Source of the DNA: Pseudomonadota bacterium
GTDB lineage: Bacteria; Pseudomonadota; Alphaproteobacteria; Sphingomonadales; Sphingomonadaceae
Direction: 5' to 3'
Assembly: GCA_023458055.1 (NCBI GenBank)
Contig: JAEXAW010000002.1
Span: 131,457-195,456, forward strand
Length of the DNA stretch: 64,000 nt
Shown here: one piece after another, positions 50,332-59,409 of the stretch
Numbering within the stretch: the stretch's first letter is position 1
How the letters are laid out: each line of letters begins with the position of its first letter
The notes under the pieces: generated by a model
The model's input: only the letters and a program-made list of their open reading frames with translations
Database searches by the model: none
Told to the model about the DNA's origin: nothing
Made by a program: the position numbers and the translations under genes

Positions 50332-51588
50332 TCAGCCGCGTTGTATTTGCCCGACCAAATTGGCGACAAAAGCGCAGAGGAACGTACCGAGCGCCGCCCA
50401 GGCGATGATCACGCCTATCGCAATTGCTTGGGCCACCAATTGGCTGGCCATGCTCATGCGTCCGTCATAGCCGGTACCGCCCAGCGCTGGTGCAAGGAAG
50501 ATCGGGGTGAGCACCATACCGATCATGCCGCCAACTGCACTGGTCGCGAAAATAGCATTGACGTCTGATCGTCCGATGCGATTCTGCACCGCGCTTGCCG
50601 CAAAATAGCATGCGGCAGCACCGATGGCACCGCTCAGCATCGCTGCGCCAAGTCCGATATAGCCCGCCCCGGCCGTTGCCGTCACCAAACCCGCTAAAGC
50701 ACCCGCTGCGATACCGGAGGCCGTCACCTCGCCCTTGAACAGCTTTTCAAGCAATGCCGTGACGAGCACAGCCGCACAGGCCGCAACATGGGTGGTGATG
50801 ATGGCAAAGGTCGCATCGTCGCTAGCGGCGAGTTCGCTTCCACCGGTCAGCCCCGACCAGCCTACCCACAACATCGCTGCACCCGCGAGCAGGGGTACGG
50901 CACGAAAGCCAGAAAAACCGTCGATGGCCTTGGCGCTATCCGTCGGCTCTTCTCCCTTCCCCACCATCAGCGCCGTAACCAGCGCCGAAACCCCGGCAGC
51001 GATATGCACTACGGCCCCGCCCGCAAAATCGAGCGCGCCCTGCGCGGCGAGCCAGCCCCCGCCCCACATCCAGTGCGCTATCGGCGCGTAAACGATCAGC
51101 GTCCAAAGGCTCGCAAAAACGATCAGCCAGCCAAGGCGCGCGCGGTCGATCACTGCGCCCGCCGCCAAGGCTGCAGCAAAGCATGCAATGAGCATGTGGT
51201 ACAAGGCGAACGCGGATTCGGGAACGGTCGTGTTGCCGCGCACCATCCCCAGATTGGTTAACATCGCGTTGTAGCTGTCGCCAATATACGGGCTACCGGT
51301 TGGCGAGAAGGCCAGGCTATAGCCGATCAATACCCAGATGAGCGACACCGTGGCGACAATTGCAAACACGCCCAGCCCAACTGCTGCTGCGCCCCGCGAC
51401 GTCATCGCACGTCCACCATAATAAAGCGCAAGCCCCGGAAGCAGCACGAGCAAGACAAGTGCCGAAGCGCCCAACATCCACGCAGTATCGCCGCTGTCGG
51501 GGACGATCTGCTGCGCCGAAGCGGCGGCGGGAAATAACAGAATACCCGCCCCCAGCATCAGCGAAACTACCCGAACCCCAGCGTTCAT
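50332..51588 (-). CDS. amtB: Amt-type ammonium transporter
   Basis: A 418-residue channel that passes ammonia across the inner membrane. The signal peptide (MNAGVRVVSLMLGAGILLFP, ending AAASAQ) and eleven helices fit Amt proteins. Landmarks are LPGLALYYGGRAM (helix 1), DFAGGAVVHIAAGVSALVTA (the Amt signature with His), and HVAACAAVLVTALLEKLFKG with later LVTATAGAGYIGLGAAMLSG. A PII gene (glnK) usually sits next to amtB, but none is found here on either side. It lies 49 bp after the 2-hydroxyacid dehydrogenase on the same strand. Confidence 0.92.
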   Translation of the reverse strand: MNAGVRVVSLMLGAGILLFPAAASAQQIVPDSGDTAWMLGASALVLLVLLPGLALYYGGRAMTSRGAAAVGLGVFAIVATVSLIWVLIGYSLAFSPTGSPYIGDSYNAMLTNLGMVRGNTTVPESAFALYHMLIACFAAALAAGAVIDRARLGWLIVFASLWTLIVYAPIAHWMWGGGWLAAQGALDFAGGAVVHIAAGVSALVTALMVGKGEEPTDSAKAIDGFSGFRAVPLLAGAAMLWVGWSGLTGGSELAASDDATFAIITTHVAACAAVLVTALLEKLFKGEVTASGIAAGALAGLVTATAGAGYIGLGAAMLSGAIGAAACYFAASAVQNRIGRSDVNAIFATSAVGGMIGMVLTPIFLAPALGGTGYDGRMSMASQLVAQAIAIGVIIAWAALGTFLCAFVANLVGQIQRG

Positions 51589-51637
51589 TCTGGCCCCTGC
51601 TTGTTGATCAAAGAACGGGTGCGCCGCCGCGTCCCGC

Positions 51638-52636
51638 TTACATCCAGCCTTCGAGTACCTGATCCGGGGGGCGGTGGCCGTCGGACCAAGCCTTGATATT
51701 GGCGGTGACGCGCTCGCCCGAAGCTTCGCGGCCTTCGAATGTGGCTGATCCCATATGCGGCAACAGCACGACATTATCGAGCCCAAGCAGGCGCGGGTCG
51801 ATATTCGCCCCGTGGCTATAGACGTCAAGTCCCGCACCGGCCAGTCGGCCCTTTTCAAGCGCATCGACCAGCGCCTCTTCCTCGATAATCTCCCCGCGCG
51901 CGGTATTGATGATATAGGCCGAAGGCTTCATCGACGCGATCCGCGGGGCACTCACCATCTCGTGCGTTTCGGGGGTATGCGGACAATGGATCGATACGAT
52001 ATCGGCGATGCGCAGCAGCGTATCGGGCGTTGCATGATAGCTTGCGCCTAGTTCGGCTTCGACCTCGGGGGGAAGGCGGCGGCGATTATGATAATGGACC
52101 GAAAGGCCGAACGCTGCAGCCCGGCGCGCGACGGCCCGACCGATCCGCCCCATGCCGATAATGCCCAATATCTTGCCGCCGATGCGGTGGCCGAGCATGC
52201 CCGACGGCGTCCAGCCTTTCCATTGCCCGGTGCGCACCAGTTTTTCGCCCTCGGCAAGGCGGCGGGGCACTGCAAGGATCAAGGCCATCGCCATGTCGGC
52301 GGTGTCTTCGGTGAAGACGCCCGGCGTGTTCGTAACGATCACGCCCTTGGCGCGTGCGGCCTTCAAATCGATATGGTCGGTGCCGTTGCCGAAATTGGCG
52401 ATGAGCTTCAACCGCTCGCCTGCCGCTTCGATTAGCTGCGCATCAATCTGGTCGGTCAGCGTCGGCACCAGCACGTCGCAATCCCTGACCGCCGCCACTA
52501 ATTCTTCGCGGGTCATCGCATGATCGTCGGCGGAGAGCACGACTTCGAACAATTCGGCCATGCGCGCCTCGGCCATCGGCGCGAGTTGGCGGGTGACGAT
52601 GACGCGGGGACGTTGCGGGCGGGTGGGATCGGACAT
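51638..52636 (-). CDS. D-2-hydroxyacid dehydrogenase (glyoxylate/hydroxypyruvate reductase-like)
   Basis: A 332-residue NAD(P)-dependent dehydrogenase. NAD-binding IGMGRIGRAVARRAAAFGLS is in the Rossmann domain. The catalytic Arg is in INTARGEIIEEEAL and the Glu follows in the next helix. The His is in NVVLLPHMGSAT, the family set being complete. Closest in style are glyoxylate and D-glycerate dehydrogenases, but the substrate is not certain. ATG 52636 (MSDPTRPQRPRVI) is chosen since AGAGG precedes it; the open frame extends far upstream without conserved sequence. Confidence 0.88.
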   Translation of the reverse strand: MSDPTRPQRPRVIVTRQLAPMAEARMAELFEVVLSADDHAMTREELVAAVRDCDVLVPTLTDQIDAQLIEAAGERLKLIANFGNGTDHIDLKAARAKGVIVTNTPGVFTEDTADMAMALILAVPRRLAEGEKLVRTGQWKGWTPSGMLGHRIGGKILGIIGMGRIGRAVARRAAAFGLSVHYHNRRRLPPEVEAELGASYHATPDTLLRIADIVSIHCPHTPETHEMVSAPRIASMKPSAYIINTARGEIIEEEALVDALEKGRLAGAGLDVYSHGANIDPRLLGLDNVVLLPHMGSATFEGREASGERVTANIKAWSDGHRPPDQVLEGWM

Positions 52637-52756
52637 GAGCAACCTCTTAATGCGACGAGAGGCGGAGGTAAACAGGTTGGTGGCAGGATGGGATGTGACA
52701 CATATTACATCCTGCGCCCCTTGCCGATTTGGGCATATTATGGCACTCGCCCCTCC

Positions 52757-53227
52757 ATGATAAAACGCGCGCTGGCCTTGATCATTTTCCTGTTTGCCGC
52801 CCTCCCCGCTACCGCCGCCGACGAGGAGGAGCGCAAGACCCCTTATTGGGCTTCCATCGCGACCGATGATGCGCGCATGCGCAAAGGCCCTTCGGAAGCG
52901 ATGCCGGTCTTGTGGGAATATCGCCGCGAGAACCTGCCGATCAAGGTGATCGAGGTTTATGAAAACTGGCGCAAGATTGAGGACCCCGATGGCGTCCAGG
53001 GCTGGATGGCCGCGCGGCTCCTGTCGGCCAAGCGCACCGCGATGGTGACCGGCAGCATCCGGCCGATGCGCGCGACGCCAGCAGACAACGCGGCGCCACG
53101 TTATCGCGCCCAGCCCGGGGTGGTTGGGTTCATCACCGATTGCGCCGACGGCTGGTGCCTGTTCAATGTCGGTGGCAAGCGCGGCTATATCCGCGAAGCC
53201 CATATTTGGGGCGTGGGCGTACCTTAG
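52757..53227 (+). CDS. secreted bacterial SH3-domain protein
   Basis: A 156-residue exported protein. The signal peptide (MIKRALALIIFLFAALPATA) is followed by two SH3b-like modules: TDDARMRKGPSEAMPVLWEY with NWRKIEDPDGVQGWMAARLL, and AQPGVVGFITDCADGWCLFN with GKRGYIREAHIWGVG. Such modules bind peptidoglycan or peptides in the periplasm. The Cys pair in TDCADGWC may be a disulphide. ATG 52757 is taken because the signal peptide begins there. It is divergent from the dehydrogenase. Confidence 0.85.
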   Translation: MIKRALALIIFLFAALPATAADEEERKTPYWASIATDDARMRKGPSEAMPVLWEYRRENLPIKVIEVYENWRKIEDPDGVQGWMAARLLSAKRTAMVTGSIRPMRATPADNAAPRYRAQPGVVGFITDCADGWCLFNVGGKRGYIREAHIWGVGVP

Positions 53228-53318
53228 ACGGCGTTGTAAATTTTTCTTCTCGCTCCCCTTGCCAGCGTGGGCCGAACGCTCCACGATGGTTACAAATGAA
53301 ATAAAGGGAGAGAAGCTG

Positions 53319-54602
53319 ATGCGTCGCAGGGGAACCATCAAGTTATTGCTCGCGACCGGCGCACTATTGCTGGCAGCAGGAGCGGCGCAGGGCGAAACCC
53401 GTATCATCTATGCCGGCAAGATTTTGACGAGCGCCGATGCCTCGGTCGAAGGACCGGCGACGATCACCGTCACCGACGACAAGATCGTCAGCATTACGCC
53501 GGGACGCATCCCCGCGCCAGCCGGCGCCAGCGTTGCCGACCTTGGCGATAAGACCGTGCTCCCCGGTCTCATTGATCTGCATGTCCATCTGACCGGTGAT
53601 CCGGGTGGTTCTTTCTGGAAGCAGGCGGTTGACCCCGAAGAATGGGGCACCGTCGTTGGCGCGAAAAATGCGCGCATCACTGCCAAGGCCGGTTTCACCA
53701 CCGTGCGCGAGGCCGGTTCGGGCCAATATAGCGCCTTTTCCCTCCGTCGCGGCACCGCCGAAGGTATGATCCCGGGTCCGCGCATCATCGCCGCCGGGCC
53801 AGCACTGTCGATCATTGGCGGGCATGGCGATGTCACCGGCTTTCGTGAAGACGTCCATGAGGTGCTCGACGATGGCTATACCTGCACCGGCGCGGAGGAA
53901 TGCGCGGCCAAGGTGAGGAAAGCGAGCCGTGCGGGCGCGGACGTTATCAAGATCACCGCAACTGGCGGCGTCTTGTCGCAACAGGGGCGCGGGCTCGAAG
54001 CGCATTTCACCAATCCCGAACTCAAATCTATCGCCGATACCGCCCATTCGCTCGGGCTTAAAGTCATGGCCCATGCGCATGGCGCGCGCGGCATCGAAGC
54101 TTCAGCCGCCGCAGGCATTGATTCCATCGAGCATGGCACCTTTGCCGACGAGCAAGCGCTTAAAGTGATGAAAGCCCACGGCACTTACATGGTCCCGACG
54201 CTGATGGCCTTGCAAGGCGTGAGCGAGCGCATCGGTAAGGGCGTCTATACGCCGGTCGTCGAAGCCAAAATCCGCGAGACGATGGGCAAGGCCGGGAAGG
54301 CCGTGGGTCTCGCCAAAAAGCTGGGCGTTCCTATCGCGTTCGGCACCGATGCGGGTGTGTTCGAACATGGGCGCAATACGGGCGAATTTGCACTTATGGT
54401 CAATGCCGGCATGACACCGCGCGAAACCATCGCCAGCGCCACCACCATCGCAGCCAAGGCGCTCGATATGGAAAACCAGATTGGCCGCATCGCCCCGGGC
54501 TATTCCGCGGATATCATCGCGGTCGATGGCAATCCGCTCGATGATGTGCGCACGCTTGAACAGGTCAAATGGGTGATGGTGCGCGGACGCATTATCGAAT
54601 GA
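53319..54602 (+). CDS. secreted metal-dependent amidohydrolase (prolidase/imidazolonepropionase-like)
   Basis: A 427-residue exported hydrolase. The signal peptide (MRRRGTIKLLLATGALLLAA, ending GAAQG) fits the periplasm. Metal-site motifs of the amidohydrolase superfamily are complete: HVHL after VLPGLID, the Lys in DVIKITATGG, His in VMAHAHG, His in SIEHGT, and the Asp in AFGTDAG. Such secreted enzymes often cleave Xaa-Pro or related dipeptides; the substrate is inferred. AAAGGGAGAG before ATG 53319 decides the start. It is followed 68 bp later by two DUF885 genes, suggesting a peptide-degrading set. Confidence 0.88.
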   Translation: MRRRGTIKLLLATGALLLAAGAAQGETRIIYAGKILTSADASVEGPATITVTDDKIVSITPGRIPAPAGASVADLGDKTVLPGLIDLHVHLTGDPGGSFWKQAVDPEEWGTVVGAKNARITAKAGFTTVREAGSGQYSAFSLRRGTAEGMIPGPRIIAAGPALSIIGGHGDVTGFREDVHEVLDDGYTCTGAEECAAKVRKASRAGADVIKITATGGVLSQQGRGLEAHFTNPELKSIADTAHSLGLKVMAHAHGARGIEASAAAGIDSIEHGTFADEQALKVMKAHGTYMVPTLMALQGVSERIGKGVYTPVVEAKIRETMGKAGKAVGLAKKLGVPIAFGTDAGVFEHGRNTGEFALMVNAGMTPRETIASATTIAAKALDMENQIGRIAPGYSADIIAVDGNPLDDVRTLEQVKWVMVRGRIIE

Positions 54603-54670
54603 AACCGGCTTGCGCCGGATCATCATAAGTGTATTGTTTAAATAGAACAGTTAGTGGAGACCGAGTCCCG

Positions 54671-56512
54671 ATGAACGCCAAACTTGCCCTTACCTCACTC
54701 ATGACGCTCGCCCTTGCCGGATGCGCAACTGCGCCAGTCGCGGAACCTGTCGCGCCGCCGCCACCGCCGCCCCCCGCCGAATCCCCCGCTCCGGTTGATC
54801 AAGCGGCCACCCTCAAAAAGCTGTTCGCCGAGTCTGACGAAGCCGAGCTCAAACTCAATCCGGTGAACGCCATCTATCGCGGCGATATGCGCTATGCCGA
54901 CCGGCTCGGCGATTATTTTAGCGATGCCTATAATATCGAGAGCAAAAAATTGGTCGAATGGAACCTCGCCGAACTGGCCAAGATCGACCGCGCAGCGCTC
55001 AATGAAACCGACCAACTTGCTTATGATGTCTTCAAATTTACCAATGAAGATCGCCTGGTTGATTTCCGGCCCGAATATATGGCGCTCACCGATGTGCGCC
55101 CGATGAACCATTTCTTCGGCTTTCACACCCTGTATCCGACCTTCTCGTCGGGACAGGGCGCCGCGCCCTATAAGACGGTCACGGATTATGAAAATAGCCT
55201 CAAGCGCAACAAGGAATTTGTGGCGATGATGGACCGCGCGATTGCGCGTTTCAAACAGGGGCAAGCCTCGGGCGTTGTCGAAACCAAGATGACGGTCAAC
55301 AATATGATCGCGCAGCTCAATGCGCAGCTCAAGCAAAAGACGATGGAATCGCCCTATTCGGGGCCGATCCGGAACTTTCCGAAGGATATGAGCGATGCCG
55401 ACAAGGCGCGTTTCACAACCGCTTATACGGCGTCGATTGAGCAGGACATTTATCCTGCCCTCACCCGCCTGCGCGATTATCTCAAAAATGATTATCTGAA
55501 ATCGGCGCGTGATGGCGCTGGCCTCAAATATATGAAGGGCGGAGATATGCTTTATCAACGCCTGGTCGACAGCACGCTGACCATCCACATGACCCCGGGC
55601 GAGGTGCATAATCTGGGCCTCAGTGAAGTCGCACGCATCCGCACCGGCATGGAAGACGTCAAGAGGGAGGTCGGCTTCAAAGGCACGTTGGCGCAGTTTT
55701 TCAATCATCTGCGGACCGATCCCAAGCTCAAGATGAAGAGCCGCGAGGCGCTGACCCAAGGCTATTATGACATAGGCAAAAAGGTCGATGCGAAGATTGG
55801 CGACTATTTCTCGACCATCCCCAAGGCCGGGCTCGACATCAAGCCGTACGAACCGTTCCGCGAAAAATTCGAAGCGGGCGGCAGCTATGAACCCGGCACA
55901 CCCGACGCCAGCCGTAACGGCACCTTCTATTTCAACGCTTATGATCTGCCTTCGCGCACGACGCCCGGCATGACGACGCTCTACCTCCACGAAGGCGCGC
56001 CGGGACACCATTTCCAGATTAGCCTGGCACAAGAAAATGCCGCGCTGCCGCCCTTCATGCGCTTTGGCGGCAACACCGCCTATGTAGAGGGCTGGGCGCT
56101 CTATTCGGAAACGCTGGGTTACCCGATGGGCTTCTATAAGGACCCCTATCAGCGTTTCGGCACATTGTCGGACGAGATGCTGCGCGCCATGCGCTTGGTG
56201 GTCGATAGCGGTATCCACGCCAAGGGCTGGACCCGCGAACAGGCCATCAAATATATGATGGACAATAGCGATATGGGCAAAACCGACGCCACCGCCGAGG
56301 TTGAACGCTATATCGCGATCCCAAGCCAGGCCCTCGCCTATAAGGTCGGCGCACTCACCATCCAGCGCCTCCGGAAAAAAGCAGAGACCGAGCTTGGCCC
56401 CAAGTTCGATATCAAGCAATTCCACGAACAAGTGCTGATGACCGGATCACTCCCGCTCAAGATATTGGAAGAAAAAATCGACCGCTGGATTGCGGCGAAG
56501 AAAGCAGGTTAA
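54671..56512 (+). CDS. DUF885 family lipoprotein, metallohydrolase-like (first of a pair)
   Basis: A 613-residue envelope protein. The signal peptide ends in the lipobox LAGC (Cys17), with a Pro-rich linker. The DUF885 domain spans the rest, with MRYADRLGDYFSDAY near the start and the metal-site motif YLHEGAPGHHFQISLAQE (HEGxPGHH). It also has YVEGWALYSETLGYPMGFYK and, near the end, KFDIKQFHEQVLMTGSLPLK. DUF885 proteins resemble zinc metallopeptidases, and activity on peptides is likely but not shown here. It is followed 4 bases later by a close paralogue. Confidence 0.85.
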   Translation: MNAKLALTSLMTLALAGCATAPVAEPVAPPPPPPPAESPAPVDQAATLKKLFAESDEAELKLNPVNAIYRGDMRYADRLGDYFSDAYNIESKKLVEWNLAELAKIDRAALNETDQLAYDVFKFTNEDRLVDFRPEYMALTDVRPMNHFFGFHTLYPTFSSGQGAAPYKTVTDYENSLKRNKEFVAMMDRAIARFKQGQASGVVETKMTVNNMIAQLNAQLKQKTMESPYSGPIRNFPKDMSDADKARFTTAYTASIEQDIYPALTRLRDYLKNDYLKSARDGAGLKYMKGGDMLYQRLVDSTLTIHMTPGEVHNLGLSEVARIRTGMEDVKREVGFKGTLAQFFNHLRTDPKLKMKSREALTQGYYDIGKKVDAKIGDYFSTIPKAGLDIKPYEPFREKFEAGGSYEPGTPDASRNGTFYFNAYDLPSRTTPGMTTLYLHEGAPGHHFQISLAQENAALPPFMRFGGNTAYVEGWALYSETLGYPMGFYKDPYQRFGTLSDEMLRAMRLVVDSGIHAKGWTREQAIKYMMDNSDMGKTDATAEVERYIAIPSQALAYKVGALTIQRLRKKAETELGPKFDIKQFHEQVLMTGSLPLKILEEKIDRWIAAKKAG

Positions 56513-56516
56513 GGCG

Positions 56517-58322
56517 ATGAAATTCTATCTGACGGCTTTGTTACTGGCGGGCGGCTCCTTGATGGTGTCGCCTGCCCTGGTCGCGCAGACCGCGCCGGTC
56601 GCCGCAACTAAGGATGAGGCCACTCGCCTCAAGGCGCTATTCCAGGCGAGTGATGAGGAAAGTCTCCGGCGCAACCCTTCTAGCGCATTGTCCCGCGGCG
56701 ATATGCGCTACGCCGACCAGATCGGCAATTCACTCACCGATGCCTATGATGCGGCGACCAAGGCCGCCGCCGAGAAGAATTTGGCAGAGCTCGGCAAAAT
56801 CGACCGTGCTAAACTCAACCCGACTGATCAACTCGCTTATGATGTGTTTGCCTATACCAACCAGCAGACGCTCAAAAATTTCTCGCCGGAAATCGCGCCG
56901 CTCCTGCGGGCGCGACCGATGAACCATTTTTATGGTCCGCACACCGCCTACCCCACTTTCTCCAGCGGCAAGGGCACCGCACCGTTCAAGACGCTGGCCG
57001 ATTATGACAATGCGCTGAAGCGCCACAGCCAATATCCCGGCGTCATCGACAGCGCAATTGCCCGCTTCCGCGAAGGCAAGGCGAACGGCATCGTCGAGAC
57101 CAAGCTTACCGTCACCAACATGATCGCGCAGATCGACAGCCAGTTGGCGCAATCAGTCGAAGACTCAAGCTATTACGGCCCGATCAAGCTGATGCCGGAA
57201 AGCTTTTCAGCCGCGGATCGCACCCGGCTCGATGCCGCCTATCGCGCGGCAATCAGCAACGAGGTAAGGCCTGCGCTGGTCAAGCTGCGCGCCTTCCTCA
57301 ACGATGAATATTTGCCTGCCGCACGCGAGGGCGTCGGCCTTAAATTTATGAAGGGTGGCCCTGCGCTCTACCAGCATCTGATGGACCAGACTCTCACCAT
57401 CCATATGACGCCCGATGAAGTCCATCAGCTCGGCCTCGCCGAAGTCGCGCGGATCAAGCGGGGCATGGAGGATGTCCAGAAAGAGGTGGGCTATAAAGGC
57501 ACGCTCAACCAGTTTTTCGACTATCTTCGGACTGATCCCAAGTTCAAAAAGCCGACGCGCGAAGCGCTCACGCAAGGCTATTATGACATCGGCAAAACGG
57601 TCGATGCCAAGCTTGGCGATTATTTCTCGACCATCCCCAAGACCGCGCTCGAAATCCGGCCCTATGAGGAATTTCGCGAAAAATATGAAGCGGGCGGCTC
57701 CTATAATCGCGGCGCGCCCGATGGCAGCCGCCCGGGCATTTTCTATTTCAACGCCTATAATCTGCCCGAACGCACCACGCCCGGCATGACCACGCTCTAC
57801 CTCCACGAAGGCGCGCCGGGGCATCATTTCCAGAACAGCCTGGCGCAAGAAAATGAAGCGCTCCCGCCCTTCCTGCGCTTTGGCGGTTTTACCGCATTCG
57901 GCGAAGGCTGGGGGCTTTATGCCGAAACATTGGGCTATGAGATGGGGCTCTACAAAGATCCCTATCAGCGCTTCGGGACGCTGTCGGCAGAGATGCACCG
58001 TGCGATGCGGCTGGTAGTCGATACCGGCCTCCACGCCAAGGGCTGGAGCCGCGATCAGGCGATCCAATATATGCTCGACAACAGCAATATGGGCCGCAGC
58101 AATGTCGAGGCCGAGGTTGACCGCTACATCGCCATCCCGAGCCAGGCGCTCGCTTACAAGATCGGTGCGCTTACCATCCTGCGTCTGCGCAAAAAAGCCG
58201 AGACCGCATTAGGACCGAAGTTCGACATCAAGCAATTTCATGAGCAAGTGCTGATGACGGGCCGCCTGCCGCTGGAAATATTGGAGCAGAAAATCGACCG
58301 CTGGATTGCGGCGAAGAAATAA
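56517..58322 (+). CDS. DUF885 family secreted metallohydrolase-like protein (second of a pair)
   Basis: A 601-residue paralogue of the preceding gene with a cleavable signal peptide (MKFYLTALLLAGGSLMVSPA, ending LVAQT) rather than a lipobox. It keeps MRYADQIGNSLTDAYDA, YLHEGAPGHHFQNSLAQE and FGEGWGLYAETLGYEMGLYK. The two share most of their sequence by eye, so they are a tandem duplication, one lipid-anchored and one free in the periplasm. ATG 56517 is chosen because AGGTTAAGG precedes it. A hairpin follows the stop. Confidence 0.85.
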   Translation: MKFYLTALLLAGGSLMVSPALVAQTAPVAATKDEATRLKALFQASDEESLRRNPSSALSRGDMRYADQIGNSLTDAYDAATKAAAEKNLAELGKIDRAKLNPTDQLAYDVFAYTNQQTLKNFSPEIAPLLRARPMNHFYGPHTAYPTFSSGKGTAPFKTLADYDNALKRHSQYPGVIDSAIARFREGKANGIVETKLTVTNMIAQIDSQLAQSVEDSSYYGPIKLMPESFSAADRTRLDAAYRAAISNEVRPALVKLRAFLNDEYLPAAREGVGLKFMKGGPALYQHLMDQTLTIHMTPDEVHQLGLAEVARIKRGMEDVQKEVGYKGTLNQFFDYLRTDPKFKKPTREALTQGYYDIGKTVDAKLGDYFSTIPKTALEIRPYEEFREKYEAGGSYNRGAPDGSRPGIFYFNAYNLPERTTPGMTTLYLHEGAPGHHFQNSLAQENEALPPFLRFGGFTAFGEGWGLYAETLGYEMGLYKDPYQRFGTLSAEMHRAMRLVVDTGLHAKGWSRDQAIQYMLDNSNMGRSNVEAEVDRYIAIPSQALAYKIGALTILRLRKKAETALGPKFDIKQFHEQVLMTGRLPLEILEQKIDRWIAAKK

Positions 58323-58348
58323 AGCCGTTTTCCGAAATGCTTACCCAC

Positions 58349-58386
58349 AAAAGCGCTGCTTTGGCTTGCCAAGGGAGCGCTTTTGC
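58349..58386 (+). terminator. 10-bp hairpin after the DUF885 pair
   Basis: CAAAAGCGCT (58349-58358) pairs with AGCGCTTTTG (58377-58386) around an 18-nt loop that contains a smaller hairpin (TTGGC/GCCAA). The T-rich part lies inside the stem. Confidence 0.7.
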
Positions 58387-58458
58387 TTATGGTTGCGGGG
58401 CATAGGGGAACCGCCTTTACTCGCATAAAGCGGGGCTGGCGTCGATGACGGGGGTCGC

Positions 58459-59409
58459 ATGGGACAGGTCAAGGCCATCAAGCCGACCGATATTTTTACA
58501 ACCGAAGAATGGGCGGTCCTGACCGCAAGATCGCCTTGGCGCGGACTATGGCTGGTGGCGCATGCCTGGGGCAGCATCCTCCTCGCGATTATCGCGGCGG
58601 TCTGGATCAATCACCCGATTGCCTGGATCATCGCCATTTTCTTCATCGGCGGACGTCAGCTTGGCCTTGCCATATTGATGCACGAGGCCGCGCACGGCCA
58701 TCTCCACCCCGACCGCAAGCTTAACAATTTTCTCGGCGAATGGCTTTGCGCCGCGCCGGTCGGCACCGACCTTCAAGCCTATCGTGCCTATCATCTGAAG
58801 CATCATGCCTATACGCAGCAGCCAGAAGACCCGGACCTTTCGCTCTCCGTGCCCTTCCCTACGACGACCGCGTCGATGTGGCGTAAAGTCGCGCGCGATT
58901 TGAGCGGCCTGACTTTTATCCGGTCACGTAGCGCGCAGGTCAAGATGGCGCTCGAGGGGCTCAAGCCCAACGCCAAGGAACAACAGATATTCATCGGTCG
59001 CGCACTGGTGCGTTTCGGCCTGTTCCAGCTAGGCCTCCTCGCTGTGAGCCTGCTTTCCGGCCATGGCATCCTCCCCTTCGCGCTCTGGTTCATCGCGCTT
59101 GCGACCAGCTTCCAGTTGGTGCTGCGCATCCGCAATATTGCCGAACATGCCTGCACCTCGACCACCAGCGATGACCCGTTCAGCCACGCGCGCACCACCA
59201 TCGCCTGCATGACCGAGCGCGCACTGGTCGCGCCCTATTGGGTCAATTATCATCTCGAACATCACCTGTTCATGGGCGTCCCCTGCTGGAACCTCGAACG
59301 CGCCCACCGTGCGCTCCTCAGCAAAGGCTTGGGCGAGCGTATGACGATTGCGGAGGGTTATGCGGCGATCATGCGCGAGGTTGTGGAGCCGCGCGTGGCG
59401 ATGGTTTGA
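58459..59409 (+). CDS. fatty acid desaturase family protein
   Basis: A 316-residue membrane di-iron enzyme. The three His boxes are HEAAHGH (about 76-82), HLKHH (about 114-118) and HLEHH (about 273-277), separated by hydrophobic helices. The membrane-type desaturase family acts on acyl lipids or related hydrocarbon chains; carotenoid or aldehyde-type substrates also occur in this family, so the substrate is not fixed. The start is MGQVKAIKPTDIF. The 3' end overlaps the convergent YafY-type gene by 52 bp. Confidence 0.88.
   Translation: MGQVKAIKPTDIFTTEEWAVLTARSPWRGLWLVAHAWGSILLAIIAAVWINHPIAWIIAIFFIGGRQLGLAILMHEAAHGHLHPDRKLNNFLGEWLCAAPVGTDLQAYRAYHLKHHAYTQQPEDPDLSLSVPFPTTTASMWRKVARDLSGLTFIRSRSAQVKMALEGLKPNAKEQQIFIGRALVRFGLFQLGLLAVSLLSGHGILPFALWFIALATSFQLVLRIRNIAEHACTSTTSDDPFSHARTTIACMTERALVAPYWVNYHLEHHLFMGVPCWNLERAHRALLSKGLGERMTIAEGYAAIMREVVEPRVAMV

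Noticed and set aside
54695..56431. A 578-codon open frame antisense to the first DUF885 gene
   Set aside because: The plus-strand frame has a lipobox and intact metal motif; the antisense frame has no recognisable motif or ribosome-binding site.
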